DNA from: Bondarzewia mesenterica
Lineage: Eukaryota; Basidiomycota; Agaricomycetes; Russulales; Bondarzewiaceae
Reading direction: 5' to 3'
Assembly: GCA_004802705.1 (NCBI GenBank)
Contig: SGPL01000057.1
Coordinates: 1-64,000 of the forward strand
Length of the DNA stretch: 64,000 bases
The position numbers were made by a program, and so were the translations under genes. Each line of letters opens with the position of its first letter. Positions within the stretch are counted from its first letter, which is position 1. Positions 47,214-57,155 of this stretch are shown here, one piece after another. The notes below the pieces were generated by a model that worked only from the letters and a program-made list of their open reading frames with translations, searched no databases and was not told the DNA's origin.

Positions 47214-47527
47214 CTAGATGAATATCAGTCTTGCCAGCTCGAACAAGACTATAGGTTGATGTGAGGGATAGTCCACACTCGATTGTATTCATTTACGTAC
47301 CACCACCAACGACAACGAAGATGATCAAGCCGAGAGCCCAAAGGCCTACTGGCGACTTTTTGGACAATTGGTCTTTCCGTGAGGGATTGACAGGATTTTT
47401 GCCTGCACGCGACTTGTTGGCGAACTGAGTGTTCTTTTGGCGGATCTCGTGCGCGGTGGGCTGGGAGCATAAGCCACGCGTCAATATATGAGAAGGCCGG
47501 CAGATACGTAGGTCACTGGCACACCAT
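47214..47527 (-). CDS. YSY6: RAMP4/Ysy6-like stress-associated ER membrane protein
   Basis: Small tail-anchored protein at the Sec61 translocon. The coding sequence begins with an exon that codes only for the initiator ATG (47527-47525), directly followed by donor GTGTGC. After an intron the reading is PTAHEIRQKNTQFANKSRAG, KNPVNPSRKDQLSKKSP, VGLWALGLIIFVVVGG, then a second intron (about 47298-47249) and VLFELARLIFI with TAG 47214-47216. This matches RAMP4 order: basic cytosolic half with RRxNxxFA-like motif, KYPVG-like junction, single helix. 65 residues, the family norm. Divergent from the Bmt5-like gene. Confidence 0.88.
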
Positions 47528-47782
47528 GATGATACTGAAGATGAAAACTGGATAAAGAACGACTTAGGACGGCTCGAGTAAAGAGGATACGACACGGTTT
47601 ATATTGGATGGGTTGCTATACAGTGGACGTGGCAGTTTCGCGTTGTGACACGCTACTATAGTAGCTGCCGAGGGCAGCTGCCCGCGGCATAGTTATTTGG
47701 CCTGTATTTACCAAGAGCTTCTGATTGAAACAACTGCAAACAACGTCCTTAGTGCGATCTCAGATCGCAATATTTCTCAAAC

Positions 47783-48818
47783 ATGGCCAAAAACAAGAAG
47801 TCGTCTCTCAAAAATGCCCTCTCTTCGCAGCAGTCGAGACTCAAGAAAAAACAGGATGTGAAGCAGGCCGCCGAGCATCAAGCGAAGATGAGCAAGGGGA
47901 AAAACAAGGCGCCGCCTTTGCGCTCGACAATCCCGTTTCGTGCAACGGATAAGGTTTTGTTAATTGGCGAGGGGAACTTCTCATTTGCGCAGGCTCTCCT
48001 ACTTCACGCTCCCTTGGATCTTGAGCATATTCCTCCTCAGAATGTCACTGCCACGGCGTATGACTCGGAAGACGAGTGCTATGCGAAGTATTCGGACGCG
48101 GAGGACTGTGTACGGCGAGTGAGAGAGAAGGGTGCGGAGGTGCTGTTTGGAGTGGACGCAACGAAATTGGAGAAATGTGCTCGATTGAAGGGACGGACAT
48201 TCGACAGGATTGTGTGGAATTTCCCGCATGCCGGTGAGGATTCAATTTTTTTGGATGGTGCAGACCAGAAGAGCTGACGGATGGAAGGATATGCAAGGGA
48301 AGGGCATCACTGACCAGGACCGTAATGTTCTCTCGAATCAACTCCTGATACTGGGGTTTCTTCGATCCGCTGCGAAGCTATTGACGGCTGGTCCCATACC
48401 CCAACCGATGAAGTCGCGAAAGCGGAAACCAGTTTCCGACGAAGATCAGGAAGAGGAACTGCCAAGTGCCGACGAAGTGGATCCAGAGGAAAATTCCGGA
48501 GCGAGAGGCACTGTGCTGATTACCTTACGAAACGTCCCACCGTACACCACTTGGTACGGTTTTGTTTCTCTTCTAGCATGGTTTCTTTCTGACATTACAT
48601 TTCACAGGGACGTGCCAAAATTAGCGAAGAATCCTCCACCACCTCAAATGGCTGAGAAAGCGAATCCTCATTACCTGACCGTGAGATCGTTTGTTTTTCG
48701 AAGGAGCGATTGGAATGGATATGAGCATCGAATGACGAAGGGGGAGCGTGCACACGGTCTAGGGAAGACGGGGGAGGGTGGTGAGGATCGGACTTGGGAG
48801 TTTTGTCTCAAAGATTAA
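47783..48818 (+). CDS. Bmt5-like 25S rRNA uridine-N3 methyltransferase
   Basis: Nucleolar SAM-dependent enzyme; yeast Bmt5 makes m3U in 25S rRNA. N-terminus is basic (MAKNKKSSLKNALSSQQSRL, KKKQDVKQ), fitting nucleolar targeting. The Rossmann motif VLLIGEGNFSFAQALLLHAP binds SAM; then NVTATAYDSEDECYAKY, VLFGVDATKLEKC and DRIVWNFPHAG, the family's signature, with the last G brought in by an intron at about 48233-48291. GITDQDRNVLSNQLLILGFL follows. A second intron (about 48556-48607) leads to DVPKLAKNPPP and the C-terminal YLTVRSFVFRRSDWNGYEHR, with the stop at 48818. About 310 residues, including an acidic insert. Confidence 0.88.
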
Positions 48819-49347
48819 CGAAAGATTAACGTATGCACATGCCAAACGATGTGTATCGTTCCCAAGTACGTAAATGTCTTCCTTTCACGCGTGGAACTTT
48901 TTGGGCATATGAGCTGAACGTTGAACGCAGAGCGTTTCCGCTCTTGTGGTCATTAATTGTTGGAACAGAATCAAGCAGAGATCCCAACGCTTACTTTGTT
49001 GTGCACAGCCTTATCGGCCCTCAAACGTATCAATTTGAACATCGACCCGTCCTCAATGGAGACGTTGACTGGTGGCTTCTTCGCAATATCTCACAACATC
49101 TTGTGAACAGCTGACGCCAGGGCGATCTTATCATGAATTACAATCTAGGTCGGATCTAGGGCGACAGCAACGTTTTCCCGGACCGCCTCATGGTTCATCG
49201 CAGCTCTCAGCAGCGTGCAGTCGGCTACAGTATGCTATATAAGGCTCCCGACGTTCAACATATGAACGGAACAAAGCTCTTTCTTTCCTCCTGCAGTTAC
49301 CCGCTCAGAGACTCAGCTGCGGCTCAGATTGATAACCGATAATTGAC
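48819..49347 (+). promoter_or_regulatory. 3' flank of the Bmt5-like gene and TATA-type promoter of the aldo-keto reductase
   Basis: 529 bp without a convincing gene. TATATAA at 49236-49242, in the context GCTATATAAGGCTCCCG, lies about 106 bp before the reductase ATG. It is the clearest TATA box of the window and suggests regulated expression of that gene. Confidence 0.55.
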
Positions 49348-51168
49348 ATGTCGCAATCAGAATCCGAGGTGAGGCTGGAGTATCAGCAAAAGAATATGCC
49401 ATTTCGCAGGCTGGGATCCAGTGGTTTACGCGTGCCGGTTTTCTCTTTGGGTGGTTGTACGTGAATGGGTGGTGAGGCTCTACGTTAATTAGAGATTTCA
49501 TTGACATTATCCGCAGGGCTGACGATCGGTGGAACAGTCGTTGGTGATCCCGTCAAGGTCAGTTNCTTTCGGTGGATGCGATATAATCCGTTATANTGAT
49601 CATCTCAGTAAACAGGACATCATAAAGACCGCTTTCGAGAATGGTATCAATATGTTCGACGAGGCAGAGGCATATGCGAAGGGACAATCGGAAATANAAC
49701 TGTAAGCTCTACCTTCCCGAGCTTCTTCGTCAGAAAATGCGACAAAACGCCGATGCTCATATACTGTTCCTAGCGGCCGGGTGATCAAGGAACTTGGGTT
49801 TCGTCGCACAGATCTGATTATTACCACGAAACTTTACTGGGGCGCTGCCCGCAAGGGACCGAACGATATGGGTCTTTCACGGAAGCAGTAAGCTCTTGAG
49901 CAAATGGATTGTTGTTTCTCAAATNACCGCAGAANGTATCCAGTGTTGTGGAAGGGACAAAAGAGTCGCTAGAGCGCCTTCAGCTGGATTACGTTGATGT
50001 CATTTTCGCACATCGTCCTGATCATACTGGTACGCACATCTGCATACTTCGTTTCGTCTTCCTCTCTGATTATCATTGTGCAGTTCCCATGGAAGAGGTT
50101 GTGCGGGCTTTCCACTGGGTAATTGAACAAGGCCTTGTAAGTTGCAANCTTACTGAATAGCACGAGCTGTGCTAATGCTCAGCTCTCAGGCGTTCTATTG
50201 GGGCACNTCTGAATGGTCTTCGCGTGAGATAGAGGAAGCACACCGTTCGTTGGATTCGCATTTGTATACTTACTCGTTCTGACTTGCGCTGATCATTCAC
50301 ATGATGTAGACGTTGCCGAGAAATACGGCTTGCATGCTCCTATTGCCGAGCAGTGCCAGCATAAGTTCGTTCAATGCCTACGATCCTTGGTCACATCCAT
50401 CATTATTCCATCTTTAACCTGACTTCTGTCTAGTTTGTTACATCGTGACCGCCCCGAAGGTGAATATGAGTAAGTGTCTCGACCTGACGATCTGTCTACC
50501 TGATGCGCAGACTTNACTGGGNCGCTCTGCAGCCCTCTATACAAAAANTATGGCATGGGNACGTCCGTCTTCTCTCCATTGGCGAGNGGGATTCTGACCG
50601 GCAAGGTATTTACAACATATGCAGTATGATCGCCTATATCTGNTGATGCAAACGATGCCGAATCAACAGTACAACGACGGTATTCCAGATGGATCNCGTC
50701 TNGACACGAANAAGGACGTCATGGGNCACAGAGTCCAATTTCTAGCNTCGGNNAAAGGCAAGGCNCAGATTGAGATGGTCAAGGAGTTGACCAAACTNGC
50801 AGAGGAAGGTACTAGATCACCNNNNNNNNNNNNNTCNNCTACNNTGCGGTATGCTCANACGACGAATANTAGAATTGNACTGCAAAGTGTCGCACCTGGC
50901 TCTAGCCTGGGTCGCGAAGAACACCAATACCAGCACGGTCATTCTCGGCGCNACNAAACCAGAGCAGGTNCTGGACAACCTCAAAGCGCTCGACGTCATC
51001 CCNAAGTTGACCCCNGAGATCTTGGAGAAGATAGAGACGATTGTGAANAACAAGCCCTCGCCTCCGGTNNGTANCTACTCGTATCAANTTTTCTAATTTT
51101 GGAGCTAATGNGTATGTGGNCAGCCTACTTTNGGCAGACCTGGATTNGATCCGCATGGCAGGCTNTGA
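49348..51168 (+). CDS. Aldo-keto reductase (AKR6-type, voltage-gated K+ channel beta-subunit-like)
   Basis: NADPH-dependent TIM-barrel oxidoreductase. Readable exons: [173 protein letters not shown] and [20 protein letters not shown]. The cofactor end is [36 protein letters not shown]. The last exon reads PTFGRPGLDPHGRL to TGA 51166-51168. D, Y (MFDEAEAY) and K (ITTKL) of the catalytic set are present; the His equivalent is in FAHRPD. Many undetermined bases (several between 49565 and 50780, a run at 50822-50834) obscure exon joins. The family size fits. Confidence 0.87.
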
Positions 51169-52013
51169 ACCNAGAGGTANTANATCGATGTTTGTTGTTT
51201 TCGGNAGATTGAGTTGACCCCTGAGCAGCCTATGATNATCCAGGATAACATGGATGTCTGTGCGGATATTGGGAGTTTCTCGTNCAACCTNACGNTAACT
51301 CGGAATGCGGATGAAGATGTCGATGTAGAGTGGACAACAANGTTAGAAATTGAAATTTGAAGTANGCGTTCGGANATAACCGCGCCGCGTGCAANATACT
51401 GNGCCGAATTCTATGATCGAGACTTGTNTNNCCAGCNTTTTNTNTTCATTNGCTCTCAAATCGAACNAGCCATATAGGTGACATCGTGTTTGTTTCCAAA
51501 ACCATTCTACATTCATTNAAATTGCAAGGAAACGCGATAGNAAAAAGTNCGGAACAGGAGAAGACCNCATGCTGGAAAGNGAANTCCGGANAAAGCTGAA
51601 CATCACAANAGGAGNAAGAGGAAAGCNCAAGANCAAACAAGAAAACAAGGTNCATACGATCAACAGAAAAATGGGTTCGCTGCGANCNAGCGACTGGTNA
51701 GTATTCTTTNTCCTTCTTCTNCTTCTGGAACAANGCATNTNTNTATCNACACAAGATGAACAACCGCCTACAACCNCACNTGNAATTGCNCAGGGTTTGC
51801 GTGTCGTCCTNTGCNGTCCAACGCCNNAATACAAGGGAGGANTCTGCGAAGCTATGTNGTCAAAGTTCCTATCNGNNCTTGGAGAACAAGACCTTGACGT
51901 CTTGACAGCCGAAAAGATTGCCGTGAGGTGAAGGGGGATGGGGCCGATGGGCATATAAAGCAGGGTGCGTCCTACCTCCCTCCCTCAATCAACTGCGAGG
52001 CCTCTTGAGCAGC
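51169..52013. other. Low-quality intergenic sequence, no gene recognised
   Basis: 845 bp with frequent undetermined bases up to about 51870. A + frame with many ambiguities (51569-51931) ends LGEQDLDVLTAEKIAVR and a - frame across it is also open; neither can be identified, and the ambiguous bases make both unsafe. CATATAAAG at 51952-51960 resembles a TATA box on the + strand but no gene follows it on that strand. Confidence 0.4.
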
Positions 52014-53372
52014 TCAAGGCCGTGAGCTCGAGGATTCGCCGCGGTAGGTCAAGAGCGCATTCACTTGTTCCCACGCGGCCACATTCTTCTGGTGTTTCCT
52101 CGTACCAAGGTGCCTGCTGAACGCATCCTTGCGCATCCCAGGTCCGCCCGCAGGACAGCACGTCGTGCACCAGTACCGGATGGGATTCGTCCCTCGGTCT
52201 GCCACCATCCTCTGCCATTCAACAGATTGCCTGAAGCCTTCGTGCGCTTCAACAGAGGCCATGTGCCGGAAAGCGTCCACCTCACGTCCGAAATCCCGGT
52301 GACATCCAGGGAGAGGACATTTCACTCTTTCTCCAGGCATCTGTCCTTGGCTGGTATGCCCCTTCTTCGGCCCACCCGCACCACGTTTAGCTCGTTTGTG
52401 GCGCGTGACAGGATGGGGGTTCTCCTCCTCCCTACCCGTCTCAATCTGGAAATGTGTGTGTTGTTGGGCCCCAGTGGGCGCCCAACCGGTCGGCATCACA
52501 GAGGGTAACTCCTCCGAGTGCTTCTCTTCTTCTCTCTTCCTCTTTGGTCGAGAAACTTCGTCGTCATCTTCTACTAACTCCGTCCGTTTCCGCTTGACAC
52601 CCGAAGTCGACGCTGTCGGCTGACTGAATTGGCTCTCATCAAAGGATTCGTTGAGTCCAGTTGTGCACGGTGAAGTAGAGGGGGAAGGGTGTACTGGGGG
52701 TGGCAACGGTGTGAGAGAATTTGAAGAAGTATATGTGGGTGGTGAATAACTGGCCGCCTCCGGAAGGGCCTCGAAGCCGGTGGTGGGTGGCCAGTAGTCG
52801 TCCAAGCCGAGGCTGAGATATAATCATCATCCGACAAGCTCGGCTGAACGGGAGTTGTGGGGTAAGGAACGGGGGGTGAGGAAGGGGAAGGGGGGTGGGT
52901 AGGCCCGGGCTGCGAAATGGGGAGTCCGATTGGAAGAGAAATGGGAGGCGAGGCAGTGGCCTGCGAGCTCTGTTGGACGGGTTCCCCTAATCCAGGTATG
53001 TGGTCGGGAAACGGATGGATGCTTGGCAAGTGGGGTTCTGTGGACTGCGACAGACCCCAATCGTCGAAAGGGGAAGAGGGGCACGCAGGGGAGTCGAACT
53101 GCTCAAAGTGATTGCATGGTGCGAGGTCATTCACTGGTCTTCAACTTATGAACGACGTGGTACTTACAGTTGTGTGGCTTGAATAGCCACTATCCGAGGA
53201 GTACCCCTGCCCGTAGAAATCTGGGTTGGAGTAGGAATCCAAGCTGGGATAGAAGGCAAAGTCGCTTGGCGACGGCGTTTCGGAATAATTGTCTACGTGA
53301 TGGAAGCGTATGAGGCAGGTGAGTATGGTCCATATTGGAGTTCAATTGAAGCTCACAGTTGTTGTAGGACAT
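52014..53372 (-). CDS. C2H2 zinc-finger protein, putative transcription factor
   Basis: Starts at ATG 53372 with a tiny exon MSYNN, then SETPSPSDFAFYPSLDSYSN, YGQGYSSDSGYSSHTT and a Ser/Pro-rich activator-like region (FDSPACPSSPFDDWGLSQST). A nuclear-localisation-like stretch follows (SGVKRKRTELVEDDDEVSRP, KRKREEEK, RHKRAKRGAGGPKKGH). The C-terminal finger reads VKCPLPGCHRDFGREVDAFR, HMASVEAH, and a second Cys pair, YWCTTCCPAGGPGMRKDAFS, RHLGTRKHQKN. Spacing fits C2H2 fingers with a long first loop. Stop TGA 52014-52016. The frame changes near 52812 (from SDDDYISAS to DDYWPPTTGFEALP); no clean intron explains it, so an indel or assembly error is possible. About 410 residues. No target can be inferred. 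Confidence 0.72.
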
Positions 53373-54650
53373 GGTGTCCAGCAAGGCGGTGATGGTCGGG
53401 TTGTTGTGCGAGCCGAGACAATAAGAGTAATTGTTCGCAAGAGGGGATGGTGAGTGAGTTGAATTATTCCACGCCCTTTCCCTCCCATTTTATCCTACGC
53501 TTCTAAGCTGCCCAAGAGGTATGGCATGAAGGCCCAAAAGGCCAAAGCGTCGGCCTCATGTTTCGTGTCGGGTCGGCAGGGCCTTCCGTTCGATGCTCCT
53601 GCAGTATAAAGGTACCTTACTACCTTGTACTTTTTGGCTTCCGCTGCATTGTCTGTGGCTCTGCTCTACTTTCCTCCGCGTCATGCTCGTCGTATTCAGG
53701 TATTTGGGTCCAGCAATATGGTGAAATGGCTGATCGTGCACACGTTGTAGGGTCCTTTTTGACCAGCGAAGCCGGACAGGTCTGAGCGTTTGTCTTATAA
53801 CCAGACCAAAGTGCCGCTCCAATGCAGTTGGGGAGCATGGAACGCGTCGCCTGACTCGCAAAGCGCACCTTCTCTCCTCCCCGATGCGTCACGTGATTCA
53901 AGCAGCTCGGGTGTCGAAGCATCGGCCACTCAACGGTTCAGCAAACGGTACAAAGGCTTGGCTTGGTTGGTAGTTAAGATTTTTGGATTTTACAGGGAAT
54001 CGTACTTCTCTCGGTAATGGTGGCACTGCATGTATGACCTCTGGCGCTCCAACCTCCTCCGATCGTCGCGACCCAGCTCCATCGTCCTTCAATCCCGACT
54101 TGATTCCCCGTCCGGCACATCAACCACTCTCGACGTACACTACACTTTCCCCCTCTCCACTGCGCCATTGAGGACCTGAGTTTCCTGCTTGCAACCCCAC
54201 CCCACCACCACTCTGTTACGGATGGCCCCCCAGTCCTTATCAGGATTCCCCCCCCTTCCGATTCCTGTACAGTAGTTCTACGCCTCAATTGAAAGGGCGA
54301 AAGGGACATGAGTCGTCGTCTGCCATACCTTGACCGCAACTTTGTTTCTGAGTTGAGTCTATCACTTGCATGATCTTTCCCCTTTGATAGTATATCGATG
54401 CAGAAAAGTCCGCAAATCAACTTCTGCCTCCTGTTATTTGATACAATCTACTGCTACGTACCGTGGATGAGAGAAAATGAAGTACAGAACGATACAGTCA
54501 TGCTCAGTGTCGGTATACACTCGCGAGAAGTAAAAAAGTATGATATGTCCGTTGGGATCGTAGAATGATAAATGGCGCGGAAAGAGGCCCTCAAAAGAAT
54601 CACTGGCAGTCCGGAATGATTTGAGGCGACAGAAATTTTGACCGCCGTCA
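53373..54650. other. Intergenic, no gene recognised
   Basis: 1.28 kb between two - genes. Only short frames without motifs. A TATAAA at about 53605 lies on the + strand with no gene after it. The proximal 150 bp are the likely promoter of the zinc-finger gene. Confidence 0.45.
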
Positions 54651-55814
54651 TCAAGCCTGTCCTTGCGAAACAAAGGCGAGGATAAGCACGTCGTATATCA
54701 GCAGCGCCTGCTCGTGTCGCTGGATCATTCCGGGCCTCTGCTCCCTCAGCTGGTCAATTTCTTGCGCTACCTGATCCCATGCGAGCGATTGGGGCAACGG
54801 ACCCAGTGGAGAGTTTGGCAATAACGGGACAGAAGATGTCCCGGGAACCGGGGCTGCGAGGCCACCTGGTTGGGTAGAAAGAAGGCCGTGAGAGCGGAGG
54901 AGCGACGAGAGTGCAATGAAAGATCCTGTACGGCCAACCCCCGCCGAACAGTGGACCATAACGGGTGGGTCGGGATGGAGGTCTTGTTCCCCCGCATAGC
55001 ACGAGATATCTTTATTCGTCCGATCGACAAGCTTTATGAACTCCAGCAACTTTGCCCTGTCCCTTGGCGCGGGAACGCCATGGTCTGGCCATGAGGTGTA
55101 CATGAGGTGTTTAAAGGTCGCAAGATTCCGAGTGACACCGTGGGCGACAAATTCGACGGAGACGGTGCTCACGACGCATTGTGCGTAATCGACAGCTTCG
55201 GACTTGACGAGGATGATTTTAATCGTTGGGAGATCGTCATAATCAAAGCCGGGATGTATGATCCAGGACTCTCCGGGCTTCGGGGGCAAATAAGCATGCG
55301 CCTTCTGTATCCCAGATTCGAAGCTCGGCGTAAGCTGGACGACCGTACGTACGCGGGTAGGACGCGGGTAACGCCCGTCTGGCGGCTTCACTGAGGGCTC
55401 CGCGATGATACTGAGAAACTCATGCACGGTCGTCGGGAGCGGTGCCTGCGTCGCAATAGCCCAGTTTCCACCAGCACACTCACGCACCCAGCTACCATTG
55501 AAGTAACGATCGCCGACGATCACACGAGTACGGTCGTATGGCTCGATGTCGCTGTAACGATTGAATGGCAAATTCTCGGGGAGCGAAGCGATGGCGACAG
55601 AATAGTGGTTGGTAAAACTAGGTCTGGACGATAGAGTTGAGGGGACGCGTGTGATCCGGTTCACTAGGGACCTGTTGGAACGATTCTGGGAGTCTGCACG
55701 AGCGCGGATACGTGTGCGCTCGCGTTCTGCAAGGTTGTGAAGGACAGAATTTATATGCTCGTTGTTGTGGGCATTCCTGAGCCAGGAGGGAACATAGGAT
55801 GGGAGAGTAGTCAT
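54651..55814 (-). CDS. Classical protein tyrosine phosphatase
   Basis: Single uninterrupted exon of 387 codons, unusual among the intron-rich neighbours. The PTP domain is complete: FNRYSDIEPYDRTRVIVG (phosphotyrosine-loop type NRYxDIxPYD), GNWAIATQAPLPTTVHEFLS, VRTVVQLTPSFESG, the WPD loop HLMYTSWPDHGVPAPRDRAK, and the catalytic signature VHCSAGVGRTGSFIALSSLL with Cys and Arg intact. Then DQLREQRPGMIQRHEQALLI, where the Q-loop glutamines sit. It should therefore be active. The N-terminal 60 residues are polar. A Gly/Pro-rich insert (PGGLAAPVPGTSSVPLLPNS) lies between the signature and the Q-loop. Divergent from the NR2C2AP-like gene. Confidence 0.93.
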   Translation of the reverse strand: MTTLPSYVPSWLRNAHNNEHINSVLHNLAERERTRIRARADSQNRSNRSLVNRITRVPSTLSSRPSFTNHYSVAIASLPENLPFNRYSDIEPYDRTRVIVGDRYFNGSWVRECAGGNWAIATQAPLPTTVHEFLSIIAEPSVKPPDGRYPRPTRVRTVVQLTPSFESGIQKAHAYLPPKPGESWIIHPGFDYDDLPTIKIILVKSEAVDYAQCVVSTVSVEFVAHGVTRNLATFKHLMYTSWPDHGVPAPRDRAKLLEFIKLVDRTNKDISCYAGEQDLHPDPPVMVHCSAGVGRTGSFIALSSLLRSHGLLSTQPGGLAAPVPGTSSVPLLPNSPLGPLPQSLAWDQVAQEIDQLREQRPGMIQRHEQALLIYDVLILAFVSQGQA

Positions 55815-56074
55815 GTCGGCATAGGATTATGTTGGGTCTGGTGCACTACAGTGAATTGCAGCACACGACGTTTGCCACAGTATCTGGCCCTTCAAAAGCC
55901 TTCAAAACATCAGCGCACTAGAAACGGAGAGATACCCAAAAACTACAAGATCTAATACCATGACGTAATGGATAACCTAGCCGCCTCAAAGATTCAGTTG
56001 TTTTCTGTTCTTCTCTACAGTCACTATAATCTGAAGACCTCTGCTGTTAAACATTCGTATAATACTCGGACAGC

Positions 56075-56651
56075 ATGACTATGGCGATCAATCCAACAGT
56101 GTCGCTTGTTGCAACCGATACACGAATCAAGTGTGTTTCCAAGTACTTCTAACTCGCCTCATCTGCCCACTGGCGATTTCAGAGTTAGTTCGACTCTGGA
56201 CAAATCAGTGGGGAAGAAAAATTTGACGGATGGTAGTCCTGAAACTTGCTGGACATCTCAACAAGTATGTTTATCAAATTTGTTCTTTCGCCTTCGGTCT
56301 CCTTGATGGGTTTCTTTCGAGGGTCTTCCGCAATATATCCAACTATCTTTTTCTTCGCCCGTCACTCTCAGCCGCATCTTTCTGACTTTTCAAGGGGGGT
56401 TTGTGGGAACACGATGCTCTGTTAATGTTCAACCTCCTGATGAATCGGACTGGCGGATCTTGACACGAATATACCCTGAAGACGTGAACCGGAAGCAAGT
56501 TTTTGACTTTGCCATGCTTGCTCCCAGTGAGGTCGGCGAATGCTTCCAGAGCGTCAAGCTTATATTTGAAGAGAGCTCTGACTTTTTCGGGCGCATCATC
56601 GTATATGATCTTAACATCGAGGGCAATATTGCGGAAGGACATACTGGATGA
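56075..56651 (+). CDS. NR2C2AP-like protein (discoidin/galactose-binding fold)
   Basis: Homologue of human nuclear receptor 2C2-associated protein, a small beta-sandwich domain of unclear role. Exon 1: MTMAINPTVSLVATDTRI. Intron at GTGTGT (about 56131) to the acceptor before 56182, completing a Lys. Exon 2: VSSTLDKSVGKKNLTDGSPE, TCWTSQQ. Second intron (about 56264-56320), then GLPQYIQLSFSSPVTLSRIF, LTFQGGFVGTRCSV, LTRIYPEDVNRKQVFDF, and the conserved VKLIFEESSDFFGRIIVYDL, TGA at 56649-56651. The blocks ETCW, FQGGF, YPED and DFFGR match the family in order. About 155 residues. Confidence 0.88.
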
Positions 56652-57155
56652 AGTTAGTGACTGTTGGATGGTTGTAGGAGTCATACCTTCGTTGCTGTAC
56701 GTATCTTTCATATGATAGAGGCAAATGTGCCAATTTTTTTCTGACATATCATCGCTTTAGATCCAATTTCCAGTCGGCTTGGGCGGCGAAATGGGATCAT
56801 CGATGCTTGTGCCGCGATGGCTGTTCCGATTATGTAATAAATCAAGAAGTCGAAGATGGTCCCGTTGTACCATTCTCAGCGAATCTTGTTTATTTCGTCA
56901 GGTTTCTCAAGAGAGAGGATGGCAACGTACCTATTATATTCCACTTCACCCTTTTACGCCACCTTTTACGCCACGAGATTGGATCTCTGCACGTTCATTT
57001 GCAGTGCCACCCATTCTTGACCCCGACTTGCCGGTTGTGTGGCACCCGGTACTGGTACATAAAGGACCTTGAGCTGACAACAGTAAGTTTTGATCCTACG
57101 TTCTCCCCCACTCCTGGTTTTCTCCTCTCTCCCTTTATCGCTGCATCCCTCCGCA
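56652..57155 (+). other. Region before the divergent kinase, unassigned reading frame
   Basis: 504 bp. A frame in about 56795-57400 is open for about 200 codons without an ATG and overlaps the start of the next gene in another frame. It carries readable stretches (NQEVEDGPVVPFSANLVYFV, FLTPTCRLCGTRYWYIKDLE) and a good donor GTAAGT at 57082. It may be an upstream exon or a decayed piece; I cannot assign it. Confidence 0.3.

Noticed and set aside
53595..53620. TATAAA on the + strand as promoter of a new gene
   Set aside because: No coding frame or splice chain follows within a plausible distance.
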